Below are positions 7,058-15,314 of a stretch of 29,774 bases of DNA, one piece after another (the first letter of the stretch is position 1; every line of letters begins with the position of its first letter). Source of the stretch: Paulinella micropora. Lineage: Eukaryota > Cercozoa > Imbricatea > Euglyphida. A program made the translations under genes and the position numbers. The notes under the pieces were generated by a model. That model saw only the letters and a program-made list of their open reading frames with translations, was not told the origin of the DNA and did not search any database. The stretch spans positions 125,846 through 155,619 of the forward strand of contig BJOX01000288.1 in assembly GCA_009731375.1 (NCBI GenBank), given 5' to 3'.

Positions 7058-7078
7058 ATAGGGGCCTGCTCCCCCTAT
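7058..7078 (+). terminator. GC-rich 3' hairpin, copy 2
   Basis: ATAGGGG (7058-7064) pairs with CCCCTAT (7072-7078), identical to the hairpin at 5824-5844, and is followed by AACCCCGCAGGT. Confidence 0.5.
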
Positions 7079-7128
7079 AACCCCGCAGGTAAAATAAAAA
7101 ATATATTTTAGAATATATAGAAGTATTT

Positions 7129-7153
7129 GGAGGTGCGGAGGCGAAGTCTCTGC
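7129..7153 (+). promoter_or_regulatory. 25-nt hairpin leader element, copy 3
   Basis: The same element as at 5438 and 5894, ending one base before the ATPase ATG at 7155. The hairpin is 7135-7153. GAATATATAG at 7111-7120 is a probable TATA-type promoter. Confidence 0.75.
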
Positions 7154-7154
7154 T

Positions 7155-7982
7155 ATGGAGAAAATAAATAATGTAAAGGTTAAACCAGTCAAGCAAAACG
7201 GAGATGGCGACAAGTTGGCAAAAGGATATAAGTTGTTTGATGAACCGTATGCCAATATTTTTCTTCTCGCTCGCAAGAAGAGTGGCAAGACAACGGCACT
7301 GTTTGAAATCCTGAAAAGGACGGCCGACAAAAAGACCCGTATTGTTATTATTGCCAGCACGATACACAAAGACCACATATACAAAGAAATGGTTAAACAC
7401 TTCAAGAAGAAGGGAAACCCGATGGCGATATACACATATTTGAAAACGGATGGACTGTCTGTGATTGATTACGAATTGGACAAGCTCAACAAACCCGACG
7501 AGGAGCAAGAAGAAGGCGAAATCATTCAAGACGAGAAAGAAGAACCGAAGCCGAAGTTTCTTTATTTTGGTAAAGAGGAAGAGAAGAAGAAGCAGGAGGG
7601 AGGCGAAAAACCACCGAGGCCGAGCAAATACATTACACCAGAAGTCGTGTTCGTGCTAGACGATTTAGGTAGTGGTTTAAGGGATAAGTCTGTGAGCGAC
7701 CTGTTAAAGAAAAACCGCCACTACAAGTCAAAGGTGATTATGAGCTCTCAGTATCTTAACGATTTGAAACCTGAGGCGATTAAACAGCTTGACTACCTTC
7801 TTATTTTTCCTGGTCAGAGTGTTGATAAAATAGAACTCGTGTATAAGCATTTAGACCTCGGCTACGACCTTGAATACTTTATTGAAAAATACCACGAGGC
7901 TACGAAAGAGAGGTTTAACTTTTTGTATGTGGATGCGGTATCGGATGAATTACGAAAGAACTTCAATATTCGCTTAAAGTAA
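7155..7982 (+). CDS. A32-type (FtsK-HerA superfamily) genome-packaging ATPase
   Basis: This 275-residue protein has the layout of PLV/virophage packaging ATPases, which pump DNA into the capsid. The Walker A region is FLLARKKSGKTTALFEIL (K45); its first Gly is replaced by Ala, as often in this family. Walker B is VVFVLDDLGSGL (D169, D170). A likely sensor segment, KVIMSSQYLNDL, follows, and then the conserved C-terminal region. A charged, low-complexity insert (residues about 115-155, EEQEEGEIIQDEKEE) separates the two Walker motifs. The start is fixed by the hairpin leader. It opens the plus-strand morphogenesis block, which continues with the basic protein, protease, penton and capsid genes. 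Confidence 0.92.
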   Translation: MEKINNVKVKPVKQNGDGDKLAKGYKLFDEPYANIFLLARKKSGKTTALFEILKRTADKKTRIVIIASTIHKDHIYKEMVKHFKKKGNPMAIYTYLKTDGLSVIDYELDKLNKPDEEQEEGEIIQDEKEEPKPKFLYFGKEEEKKKQEGGEKPPRPSKYITPEVVFVLDDLGSGLRDKSVSDLLKKNRHYKSKVIMSSQYLNDLKPEAIKQLDYLLIFPGQSVDKIELVYKHLDLGYDLEYFIEKYHEATKERFNFLYVDAVSDELRKNFNIRLK

Positions 7983-8019
7983 TTTTATTATTATTTATTT
8001 TTTTTCAAACATTATATAG

Positions 8020-8322
8020 ATGCCAACATCACCCGTTATTATCAGTAGTCCATCAGGTTATAACATCAGCTACAATCCCAGTATGCCCCAAGCAGGAGGG
8101 AAAAGAAAATCAAAAAAGAAACAAACAGGAGGCAAAGTTAATTGGAAGAAAGTCGGACAAGCGATATTGGATGCTAATAGATTTATCAAGAAAAACCAAT
8201 TGATTTCAAGGGGTGCTACTTTTCTTAGCGATGTCGGAGTGCCTTATGCGGACCGTGTAGCAAAGGCCGCGATGAAGCAAGGATACGGCAAGCAACGAGG
8301 AGGAGCCGTTAAATTTCGGTAG
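8020..8322 (+). CDS. Small basic virion-type protein (100 aa)
   Basis: The ATG at 8020 directly follows TTATATAG. The protein is strongly basic, with KRKSKKKQTGGK near the N-terminus and a predicted amphipathic helix (ANRFIKKNQLISRGATFL) of a kind I recognise from small virion proteins of PLVs and giant viruses. It ends KQGYGKQRGGAVKFR. Three Gly-Gly pairs (26-27, 37-38, 94-95) are candidate cleavage sites for the adenain-type protease encoded next. By analogy with adenovirus core peptides it could condense DNA or act in membrane disruption, but this is inference. Confidence 0.65.
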   Translation: MPTSPVIISSPSGYNISYNPSMPQAGGKRKSKKKQTGGKVNWKKVGQAILDANRFIKKNQLISRGATFLSDVGVPYADRVAKAAMKQGYGKQRGGAVKFR

Positions 8323-8386
8323 GGACAAGCCACTAAAATAAAAAACTAAACTTTCTATTATTTTTTTTACTAATAATATATACAAT

Positions 8387-10447
8387 ATGAAGACCAAAAC
8401 TCGTGGAGGTGTGCGAAAACAACGACCGCCGAGGATATACAGAACCAAAGATGGCCGACCATATATTAAAGTAAAAGGTAAGCGGGCATATCTCAACTTT
8501 GGCGAGAAAACGAATGACCTTTCAACACTTCAAATCGTTAAACTGTTTCTGAAATATATGAAAGGGGACAATAAAACGAAGAAAACACGAAAGACGAAGG
8601 AGCGAATAGTTAAGTCCGAATTCAATCGCCTTGAACACGAGAACCGCAACCAGATACAAAACAACCTGCTGAAAAAATATGAACTAATACACGAGCAGGA
8701 GGAAAAGGAAAAGAAGTTAAGAGAACAGGCGGAAGATGAGAAGAAAAGAATGGAGAGGAAGGAGAATGCCGACATTAAAGAAAGACAAGAAGAATTAATA
8801 AGGGAGGCGAACAGAGAGCAAAAACTTATAGAGGATGTAAAATTTGAACAAGATAGAAAAAACAATTTGATGTTATTACCACCTTTCCAACCTCAATACA
8901 TACAAGCACCACCACAAGCACCACCACAAGCACCACCACAAGCCCCACAACTAGGACCACCACAAGCACCACAACTAGGACCACCACAAGCACCACCACA
9001 AGCACCACAATTAGGACCACAACAAGCACCACCACAAGCACCAGAAGAAAAGCAGATGCCATTGAAAACAAAAGAAGAGAAAAAGGCTGAAAAGGAATTA
9101 AAAGAAAAATACATTGAATTAATGAAGAAAGCGGGCTTTACAACTAAATTTATTAAAAGTTTGAGCAAAACAGAATTTATCAAACTTGGCACAGGAATAG
9201 AGAAAGCGATAGCCGATGCCCAATCAGCAGATGAGCAGAAAGAACTGGCGGAACAATACAAAAAAGAATTAGAACAAGAAAAAAAACTAGCGGAGGCCAA
9301 AGCGAAACACTTTGAAATTAAAGATAAAATATCATACATATCCGCAGGTTTAAGAAATGATTACAAGTATCCGAAATTGGATATACCCAAAACTTTGGGC
9401 CCTGCTTTGGAAAAAGAAATGAAAGCTCGGGGCAAACCACCACCAAAAAAAGTTAAAGGAAAACACACGACAGCGGGTATGGCACAAGTTATAGTAGATG
9501 AAGGTATTGATTTAGGAATAGACCAGAATGAAATGAGAAAGAAACTCGCTGATTATTTGGGAATAAACCAAGCTGGTGCTGGGGCAAAAACGATGGAGGA
9601 ATTAATACACAAACTTTTAACGATAGCAAAAATTAAGAAATATTTGAAGAAGGGCAAATACAGAAAAAAAATGAAGAAGAAGGATTATGTAAGTAGCTTA
9701 GTATCTGAAATGAGAAGCGACCCAAACATTAAAAATCAAGTTTCAAATAATCTCGGTATTCAACCAACCGAGGAAGCAACCCCAGCCACAGATGTAGACA
9801 CCATTCAACCGCCAGCCCCCACCACAGATGTAGACACCATTCAACCAGCACTAACAGAAGAGCAACCAAACCCCACCGCCGAGGTAGACACCATTCAACC
9901 ACAAACACAAAATGAGAAAGATATAAATCCAGGGGTCGTAGGGGCTGGAAGCCCATACAGAGGGCTAATGACGGATGAAATAGACAACATTATGAAAAAG
10001 CACGAATGGTATATCGGCACGGTAGCCAGCGACGAAATAAACAAACTGAAACCAGAAAAAAGAAAGAAGTATGGATTTATAATGAACTTGGATAAGTCTA
10101 GCCAACCAGGCTCACATTGGATTGCTGTTTGGATTGATACCATTAAAGATGACACTATTGAAATCTACGACCCTCTCGCACTGTATAAGCCGACTGAGCT
10201 ATTTCTTCACCAAATGAAACAGCTTATTGAAAAGAGTAAGCCGAACACATATCTGCTTATGAAGGTTAATCAAGTCAAAAACCAAAGCGACACGACAGAT
10301 ACCTGCGGATGGCATAGTATTAGGTTTTTGTTAGAGCGGGCAAAAGGTAATCGGTTTAAATTTGCCAGCGGTTGGACGGACTTAAAAGAAAAAGAAGCCG
10401 ATGAGTTGAAAGTCCAGAACGGCTATGGCTTTGATACCTTTATTTAG
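8387..10447 (+). CDS. Maturation protease with long low-complexity N-terminal region (adenain/Ulp1-like)
   Basis: This 686-residue protein ends in an adenain-type cysteine protease (about 535-686). H577 lies in GSHWIAVWID, D595 in EIYDPL, Q633 in VKNQSD and C640 in DTCGWHSIRFL; the 7-residue Q-to-C spacing equals that of adenain (Q115, C122). Such proteases cut virion proteins during maturation. The N-terminus has a short basic domain (RIYRTKDGRPYIKVKGKRAY), then a long coiled coil, a proline-rich repeat of PPQA/QLGPPQ units (about 170-220), a second coiled coil, a lysine-rich segment and three DVDTIQP repeats before the protease. The size is well above single-domain proteases, so the N-terminal part may itself be a virion scaffold released by cleavage. 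Penton and capsid genes follow. Confidence 0.9.
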   Translation: MKTKTRGGVRKQRPPRIYRTKDGRPYIKVKGKRAYLNFGEKTNDLSTLQIVKLFLKYMKGDNKTKKTRKTKERIVKSEFNRLEHENRNQIQNNLLKKYELIHEQEEKEKKLREQAEDEKKRMERKENADIKERQEELIREANREQKLIEDVKFEQDRKNNLMLLPPFQPQYIQAPPQAPPQAPPQAPQLGPPQAPQLGPPQAPPQAPQLGPQQAPPQAPEEKQMPLKTKEEKKAEKELKEKYIELMKKAGFTTKFIKSLSKTEFIKLGTGIEKAIADAQSADEQKELAEQYKKELEQEKKLAEAKAKHFEIKDKISYISAGLRNDYKYPKLDIPKTLGPALEKEMKARGKPPPKKVKGKHTTAGMAQVIVDEGIDLGIDQNEMRKKLADYLGINQAGAGAKTMEELIHKLLTIAKIKKYLKKGKYRKKMKKKDYVSSLVSEMRSDPNIKNQVSNNLGIQPTEEATPATDVDTIQPPAPTTDVDTIQPALTEEQPNPTAEVDTIQPQTQNEKDINPGVVGAGSPYRGLMTDEIDNIMKKHEWYIGTVASDEINKLKPEKRKKYGFIMNLDKSSQPGSHWIAVWIDTIKDDTIEIYDPLALYKPTELFLHQMKQLIEKSKPNTYLLMKVNQVKNQSDTTDTCGWHSIRFLLERAKGNRFKFASGWTDLKEKEADELKVQNGYGFDTFI
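8902..9043 (+). repeat. Proline-rich coding repeat
   Basis: Nine-base units (GCACCACCACAA and GGACCACCACAA variants) are repeated in frame inside the protease gene and encode APPQ and LGPPQ. The opposite strand is open here only because of the repeat. Confidence 0.85.
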
Positions 10448-10593
10448 CAGCAGGGGCCTTCGTCCCCCGCACCCCCTCCGTTGTGGCAGATAATTAAAAC
10501 AAAAATATATTTTCCTATATATATACGCTTTGCAAGCGTAGCTTCGCTATAGTTTTTGAGGTCGTAGGAGGTTTTTGAAAAAAAGCTCCTACA
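10448..10593 (+). promoter_or_regulatory. Intergenic region with 3' hairpin, promoter and three leader hairpins
   Basis: After the protease stop is GGGGCCTTCGTCCCC (10453-10467), a weaker relative of the hairpins at 5824 and 7058. TATATATATACG follows (about 10514-10526), then ACGCTT-TGC-AAGCGT, TAGC-TTC-GCTA, and a longer hairpin before the ATG. In the last, GTAGGAG (10564-10570) pairs with CTCCTAC (10586-10592), with an inner TTTTT/AAAAA stem. Confidence 0.6.
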
Positions 10594-11406
10594 ATGGAAT
10601 ATAGGGGAGGCAGGAGCTCTAACATTTACTATGTCAATAGCAAAAATAGGATAAACGGCACGGACAGTGATTTCACACACTCCATTGATATGAAATCGCT
10701 AGACAATCCAACACATTGTAAAATACTTCATATTTATGTGCCTAAATCTTATTATTCTGTTTCTTCGCCATACAATACTTTTACTCTGAGCGAAGATGGA
10801 TTTGAGGCTCTGATTACGATACCCGAGGGAAACTACACAATGAATAACTTAAAGAATAAACTGGCCGAGGTGCTAACCGCAGATAGCCCCAATGACTACA
10901 CATATACAATAACAAGCAACAATACCAATACCGACCCAGAAGACGGCAAGCTATTATTTACCGTAGCTAACAATGGAGGCATTCAACCGCGGTTTATATT
11001 TGACGGCGAAACTCGCATTCACGAAGTAATGGGTTTTGACCGCGACTCAACATATTTCTTTGCTAATAATACTATTAGGTCGCCGAATGTCATAATCTTG
11101 ACTGGCGAAAAAACTTTGTATCTTCAATCAGACCTCGTCGGTGAGGGTGATAATCACGTATTACAGGAAATATACACAGCGAATGAAATCCCGTTCGGCT
11201 CTGTTATCTATGACGGCTCTGGTAGTGAATACGGAAAACGGCTATCTACTAGTTCAAGCAATTTGTATCGGTTTTACTTGACTGACGAAAACGACCAACC
11301 AGTTAATCTCAACGGCCTCGGCATTGTAATGACATTGTTGATTTACCGTGAGACGAATTATTTTAGTCTATTTACATCGTTCTTTAATTTGTTAAAATCT
11401 AGATAA
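10594..11406 (+). CDS. Minor capsid (penton) protein
   Basis: This 270-residue protein opens SSNIYYVNSKNRINGTDSDFTHSID, a segment typical of penton proteins of PLVs, virophages and Polintons, which fold as a single jelly roll and occupy the capsid vertices. Further conserved-looking parts are PKSYYSV, IPEGNYTMNNL and EVMGFDRDSTY. The length fits the family. A Gly-Gly pair at residues 5-6 could be a protease site. It lies directly before the major capsid gene, the usual order in these viruses. The 3' part is repeated as a fragment at 11868-12029. Confidence 0.9.
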   Translation: MEYRGGRSSNIYYVNSKNRINGTDSDFTHSIDMKSLDNPTHCKILHIYVPKSYYSVSSPYNTFTLSEDGFEALITIPEGNYTMNNLKNKLAEVLTADSPNDYTYTITSNNTNTDPEDGKLLFTVANNGGIQPRFIFDGETRIHEVMGFDRDSTYFFANNTIRSPNVIILTGEKTLYLQSDLVGEGDNHVLQEIYTANEIPFGSVIYDGSGSEYGKRLSTSSSNLYRFYLTDENDQPVNLNGLGIVMTLLIYRETNYFSLFTSFFNLLKSR

Positions 11407-11497
11407 TTAATTTTAATTTTAGAATTATTTATTTTTTTGGGGGATTAATATAGGAACCTTTTACAAATCGTTTTTGAGTTCGTAAGTTTACACAAAA

Positions 11498-11597
11498 ATG
11501 CCCACACAACACGGAGGCGAACTAGATTTTAGCAGGACTGACTACATCAGTGCTTCTTATCGCTTGAATAAGCTTACCCCTCGTGAGGGTTCTATTA
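11498..11597 (+). CDS. Major capsid protein, 5' fragment cut by gap
   Basis: The first 100 nt of a capsid gene, nearly identical to the start of the complete gene at 12109 (last readable bases TCTATTA instead of TCTTTTA). The upstream spacer (11407-11497) differs from the one before 12109, so this is a contig end from another virus copy. Confidence 0.85.
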
Positions 11598-11867
11598 NNN
11601 NNNNNNNNNNNNNNNNNNNNNNNNNNNNNNNNNNNNNNNNNNNNNNNNNNNNNNNNNNNNNNNNNNNNNNNNNNNNNNNNNNNNNNNNNNNNNNNNNNNN
11701 NNNNNNNNNNNNNNNNNNNNNNNNNNNNNNNNNNNNNNNNNNNNNNNNNNNNNNNNNNNNNNNNNNNNNNNNNNNNNNNNNNNNNNNNNNNNNNNNNNNN
11801 NNNNNNNNNNNNNNNNNNNNNNNNNNNNNNNNNNNNNNNNNNNNNNNNNNNNNNNNNNNNNNNNNNN
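11598..11867. other. Assembly gap (270 N)
   Basis: Two hundred and seventy Ns between a capsid gene start and a penton gene end. That is too short to hold the missing 1.4 kb or more of capsid gene plus the rest of a second penton gene. Confidence 0.99.
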
Positions 11868-12029
11868 TCTACTAGTTCAAGCAATTTGTATCGGTTTTAC
11901 TTGACTGACGAAAACGACCAACCAGTTAATCTCAACGGCCTCGGCATTGTAATGACATTGTTGATTTACCGTGAGACGAATTATTTTAGTCTATTTACAT
12001 CGTTCTTTAATTTGTTAAAATCTAGATAA
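11868..12029 (+). CDS. Penton protein, 3' fragment (second copy)
   Basis: It encodes STSSSNLYRFYLTDEND to the stop, identical in protein to the end of the gene stopping at 11406. The 5' part lies in the gap or in another copy. Confidence 0.85.
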   Translation, partial: STSSSNLYRFYLTDENDQPVNLNGLGIVMTLLIYRETNYFSLFTSFFNLLKSR

Positions 12030-12059
12030 TTAATTATTTTATTTTTTTCTCATATTAAA

Positions 12060-12108
12060 ATATAGGAACCTTTTACAAATCGTTTTTGAGTTCGTAAGTT
12101 TACACACA
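12060..12108 (+). promoter_or_regulatory. Capsid gene promoter and leader
   Basis: ATATAGGAACCTTTTACAA is followed by CGTTTTTGAGTTCGTAAG, which is shared with the first capsid start (about 11452-11497) and partly with the penton leader (GTTTTTGAGGTCGTAGG at about 10553). A weak stem TTTAC/GTAAG is possible. Confidence 0.5.
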
Positions 12109-13668
12109 ATGCCCACACAACACGGAGGCGAACTAGATTTTAGCAGGACTGACTACATCAGTGCTTCTTATCGCTTGAATAAGCTTACCCCTCGTGAGGG
12201 TTCTTTTAATATCACTGTTTCTACCGCGGGAGGACAGGAAAGCAACTTTGACCTTATCAGCCGTCCGTTTAACTTGGCTCGCTCTGTTTTGAGTTTTAAT
12301 TATGCCCCAGATGCGAAGGCGGCGAACTACAATAAATGCTTTATGGACTGCCTAGCCCCGATTAGGCAGATACAATTGATTACGAGAGGTGGTGTTTATC
12401 TTTGCGACATTAACGAAGTCGGAAATATCACTAAGATGATTTGGAAACCCGAAACCTCCATTGATGATTTACTAGCTTTGGAAAACCACGACAACAAATC
12501 TGGTGCTGGTTGTATGCTTCAAAAGAACAATACAACAAACGGGGCGAGTTTTAGTAATACCGCTGCAACTGAAAGAAAAGTTAGCTTGCTTGATGCTATC
12601 GCTCTAAAAGCAGACGGAACGGCTTTGACCGCTGTTGGTGCTACGAATGGTGGTGATGTTTCGGCGGCGATTACTACTCGTATTACCGAAGTTATGACTT
12701 CATACCAAACTAAGATGCGAGCTTACTTAACTCAACCAGCAACCAATGCTCGCAGACACGATGATAGTTTAATCGCAGCAGCAACTGGCACTCTTAGTGT
12801 TGTTAATGTTGCGCACAATGAGGCTAAGTATTTCTCAGGAGGCACTATTGGAACTGCCGACCCGATTATCAATGTTAAGATTAATCTTGGAATGCTTTAC
12901 AATACTATTTTCGCTCTGGATAAAACTATTATGTTTCCAGAAATTTTGACTATGCGGATTGTTTGGCAACAGACACCCAAAATCTTTTATTACAACGATG
13001 ACCCTCTTTCTACTGGCGGAGGCACTGTTGCGGCGGCGGATTTAAGTGTGGCCGTCACTAACCTCAACCTCTTCTTAGCTGTTGAAACCAATCCCGATGT
13101 TATCCAATCAATTCAGCAGAAGATTATGAGCCCCGAAGGTATGAGCTTCAACATTGATTATTCTTACTTGTATAAAAATACGGCAACTTCAACTTCTCAA
13201 AATGTTATCCTTAGATTTGACAGAGGCCACGGACGGCGAATTAAGAAGATTTATCACTCTGTGTTTAACGGAACTGAAAACAAGAACACCGCCTATGATA
13301 ATAGCAACCTGCTCGGCTCAAAGGTCCAAACATTTTACACCACACTAGACGGAGCACGACAGCAGGAATTTAATGTTGATTGTCAAACTGGAAAACTAGA
13401 AGACTATATGTATCTTAAACCGAAGTTGGAAGGCTCGTCTTTGATGAATAGCAATGTTTATCAATACAACTGGTTTTGGTGCGATAGCTTTGACAATACT
13501 CGCCCTCTGTGGAGCAAGGACCAAAATGAAATCAGCGGATTATCCCTAGACACCGAGCGACGATGGGAGTTTATCGCAACCGTCGTGAGTGCCACCTACA
13601 ATCACTATACATTTGTGGTCACTCAGCAAGAAGTAAATGTTAAGAATGGCACCATTACTAGAACCTAA
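12109..13668 (+). CDS. Major capsid protein, double jelly-roll type
   Basis: This 519-residue protein matches PLV/virophage major capsid proteins in length and organisation. It begins MPTQHGGELDFSRTDYISASYR. The first half carries FNITVSTAGGQESNFDLISRP-type and FMDCLAPIRQIQL segments. The second half has INLGMLYNTIFALDKTIMFPE, MRIVWQQTPKIFYYN and the C-terminal YNHYTFVVTQQEVNVKNG. Trimers of such proteins form the icosahedral shell. Gly-Gly at residues 6-7 could be a maturation site. It follows penton and precedes the 418-residue protein. Confidence 0.93.
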   Translation: MPTQHGGELDFSRTDYISASYRLNKLTPREGSFNITVSTAGGQESNFDLISRPFNLARSVLSFNYAPDAKAANYNKCFMDCLAPIRQIQLITRGGVYLCDINEVGNITKMIWKPETSIDDLLALENHDNKSGAGCMLQKNNTTNGASFSNTAATERKVSLLDAIALKADGTALTAVGATNGGDVSAAITTRITEVMTSYQTKMRAYLTQPATNARRHDDSLIAAATGTLSVVNVAHNEAKYFSGGTIGTADPIINVKINLGMLYNTIFALDKTIMFPEILTMRIVWQQTPKIFYYNDDPLSTGGGTVAAADLSVAVTNLNLFLAVETNPDVIQSIQQKIMSPEGMSFNIDYSYLYKNTATSTSQNVILRFDRGHGRRIKKIYHSVFNGTENKNTAYDNSNLLGSKVQTFYTTLDGARQQEFNVDCQTGKLEDYMYLKPKLEGSSLMNSNVYQYNWFWCDSFDNTRPLWSKDQNEISGLSLDTERRWEFIATVVSATYNHYTFVVTQQEVNVKNGTITRT

Positions 13669-13767
13669 ACCCCGCCAGTGAAGTAATATTTAAAAATTTA
13701 GATTTATTTTTTTCATATAATATACGAAGCTTAGGTCGTAGGTGGTTTTTGAAAAAAAGCACCTACA
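13669..13767 (+). promoter_or_regulatory. Intergenic region with covarying hairpin leader
   Basis: AACCCCGCCAGTGAAG just after the capsid stop repeats the motif that follows the hairpin at 5824. CATATAATATACG (about 13714-13726) is a likely promoter. Before the ATG, GTAGGTG (13738-13744) pairs with CACCTAC (13760-13766). The architecture is the same as before the penton gene, except that one stem pair changes from A-T to T-A. Confidence 0.65.
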
Positions 13768-15024
13768 ATGTCTCACCAGCGAAATTTAATCGCACAAGAT
13801 GATGGAGGGAATTTTGTTAATTTGAAATGCGGAACTTATGGAGAACTAAAAACAAAATTAACAGATGACAACTTGACAGCATTCGGTGAAATATCCACAG
13901 CACAATACACACCAATTATTCAAGAGACATTTATGTATAATGTGAATTCTGCTAAATGGGATAGTGCGATTGTTAATTCTACTATTGAAATGAAGAATTC
14001 AATGGCTAGCATATCAACGACTGCCGTGGCAGGGGCTAGCGGATACATTCAATCAAAAAAAAGAATTAAGTATCGTGCTGGAATGGGAGTGTGTGTAAGA
14101 TTTACTGCCTTATGGACTACAACGGAGGCTAATGGAGCACAATATCTTTCGGCAGTTGGATTAGGTGATAGTGCTTTTACAGATGGTTTCTTCTTTGGTA
14201 GAGAAAATGGAGTAATGAGAATATATCATAACCGAGGAGGGGCAACTGTTAATTCTTATTCGCAAACAGCTTGGAATATTGATAAGGCTGACGGGAAAAC
14301 ATACTTACCCGCAATTGATTTTACGAAGGGTAATGTTTTTCAAATTAAGTTTCAGTATTTAGGGTTTGGTCAAGTATCTTTTTATATTGAAAATCCAAAT
14401 ACGGGAGATTTTCAAATGGTTCACGCCATTCGTTATGCTAACACACAAACTTTAACAACACTGAATAATACTACTCTACCTTTTTCAACCTATATAGCAA
14501 ATGTTGGTGCTGTTGTAGCAGCTCAAAATATTAAAGTCGCTAGTGTTGGATGCTTCATTGAAGGAACAGAAATTATAAGGGGTATTCCATTTATTTATGA
14601 AAGAACCGCCAATGCGACCAATGCTGTTGCCCACGTTTTTACAATGAGAAATAATGCGACTACGGGAGGTGGTGCTCTTACAAATTATAGCATAGTTTAT
14701 CCGCGACGACTAACTATCTTAAATACTGACTCTAAGACTAGTTGTATCATTAAAGTAATAAAAAATGCTACTCTGACTGGTGCCGTCTATGCTGAAAATA
14801 ATGCTAATACAAGTCTGGTTTCGTTTGATACTACCGCGACAGTGGCAAGCGGAAATACCATAGCGGTTATTTTTGTAAATTTGAGTAGTGCTGAGACGGT
14901 TAATCTAAATGATTATGATTTGGACGATATGCTACCAGGGGAAAGATTAACTATAACATCGCAAGCGACATCAGCTCAAACGATAAGTATGCAGTATGCT
15001 CTTACTTGGTTAGAAGACCCATAG
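13768..15024 (+). CDS. Putative virion surface protein with phage/giant-virus homologues (418 aa)
   Basis: It opens MSHQRNLIAQDDGGNFVNLK and continues GELKTKL, AFGEISTAQYTPIIQETF, then KRIKYRAGMGVCVRFTALW and DGFFFGRENGVMRIYHNRGG. I recognise this order from marine phage and algal-virus structural proteins, in which the middle part looks like a concanavalin/LamG-type beta sandwich. The C-terminal part (about 270-418) is a second beta-rich domain. It has no signal peptide or membrane segment. It sits directly after the capsid gene and shares the penton gene's hairpin leader, so a virion role, perhaps in attachment, is likely but not shown. Confidence 0.7.
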   Translation: MSHQRNLIAQDDGGNFVNLKCGTYGELKTKLTDDNLTAFGEISTAQYTPIIQETFMYNVNSAKWDSAIVNSTIEMKNSMASISTTAVAGASGYIQSKKRIKYRAGMGVCVRFTALWTTTEANGAQYLSAVGLGDSAFTDGFFFGRENGVMRIYHNRGGATVNSYSQTAWNIDKADGKTYLPAIDFTKGNVFQIKFQYLGFGQVSFYIENPNTGDFQMVHAIRYANTQTLTTLNNTTLPFSTYIANVGAVVAAQNIKVASVGCFIEGTEIIRGIPFIYERTANATNAVAHVFTMRNNATTGGGALTNYSIVYPRRLTILNTDSKTSCIIKVIKNATLTGAVYAENNANTSLVSFDTTATVASGNTIAVIFVNLSSAETVNLNDYDLDDMLPGERLTITSQATSAQTISMQYALTWLEDP

Positions 15025-15088
15025 ATTATTTTTAGAAATATTTATTTTTCCCATAGTATAGAATTACCAAAAACGGAGGTGCTAGACA

Positions 15089-15271
15089 ATGTCGTGTAAA
15101 GAGTGTGAAAAAAAAGATGAATTAACTGCTAGGGTTGATGATTACCAATTCTGCGATGAAACTTGTGCTATCGCATACTTTACAAAAAATGAAGATGATG
15201 CTAGACGGGAAAACTTAATTAAGTTCTTTACAAAGGCTAAGAAAGCCCGCGAGGAACAGCAACCTAATTAA
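15089..15271 (+). CDS. Small treble-clef zinc protein (60 aa)
   Basis: The pattern CKEC at residues 3-6 and FCDETCAIAYF at about 22-32 gives CxxC followed by CxxxC, as in MYM/TRASH-like or other treble-clef fingers. The rest is a charged helix (ENLIKFFTKAKKAREEQQ). A role in protein or nucleic-acid contact is plausible but unknown. CGGAGGTGC, a partial match to the 25-nt leader, lies about 10 bases before the ATG. Confidence 0.6.
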   Translation: MSCKECEKKDELTARVDDYQFCDETCAIAYFTKNEDDARRENLIKFFTKAKKAREEQQPN

Positions 15272-15314
15272 TTATTTTTGTAATAATTTTTTCTGAATGA
15301 TAATATATATAATA

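Noticed and set aside
8826-9339. Minus-strand ORFs with VVLVV or CGGAC repeats
   Set aside because: They are antisense frames of the proline-rich repeat in the protease gene.
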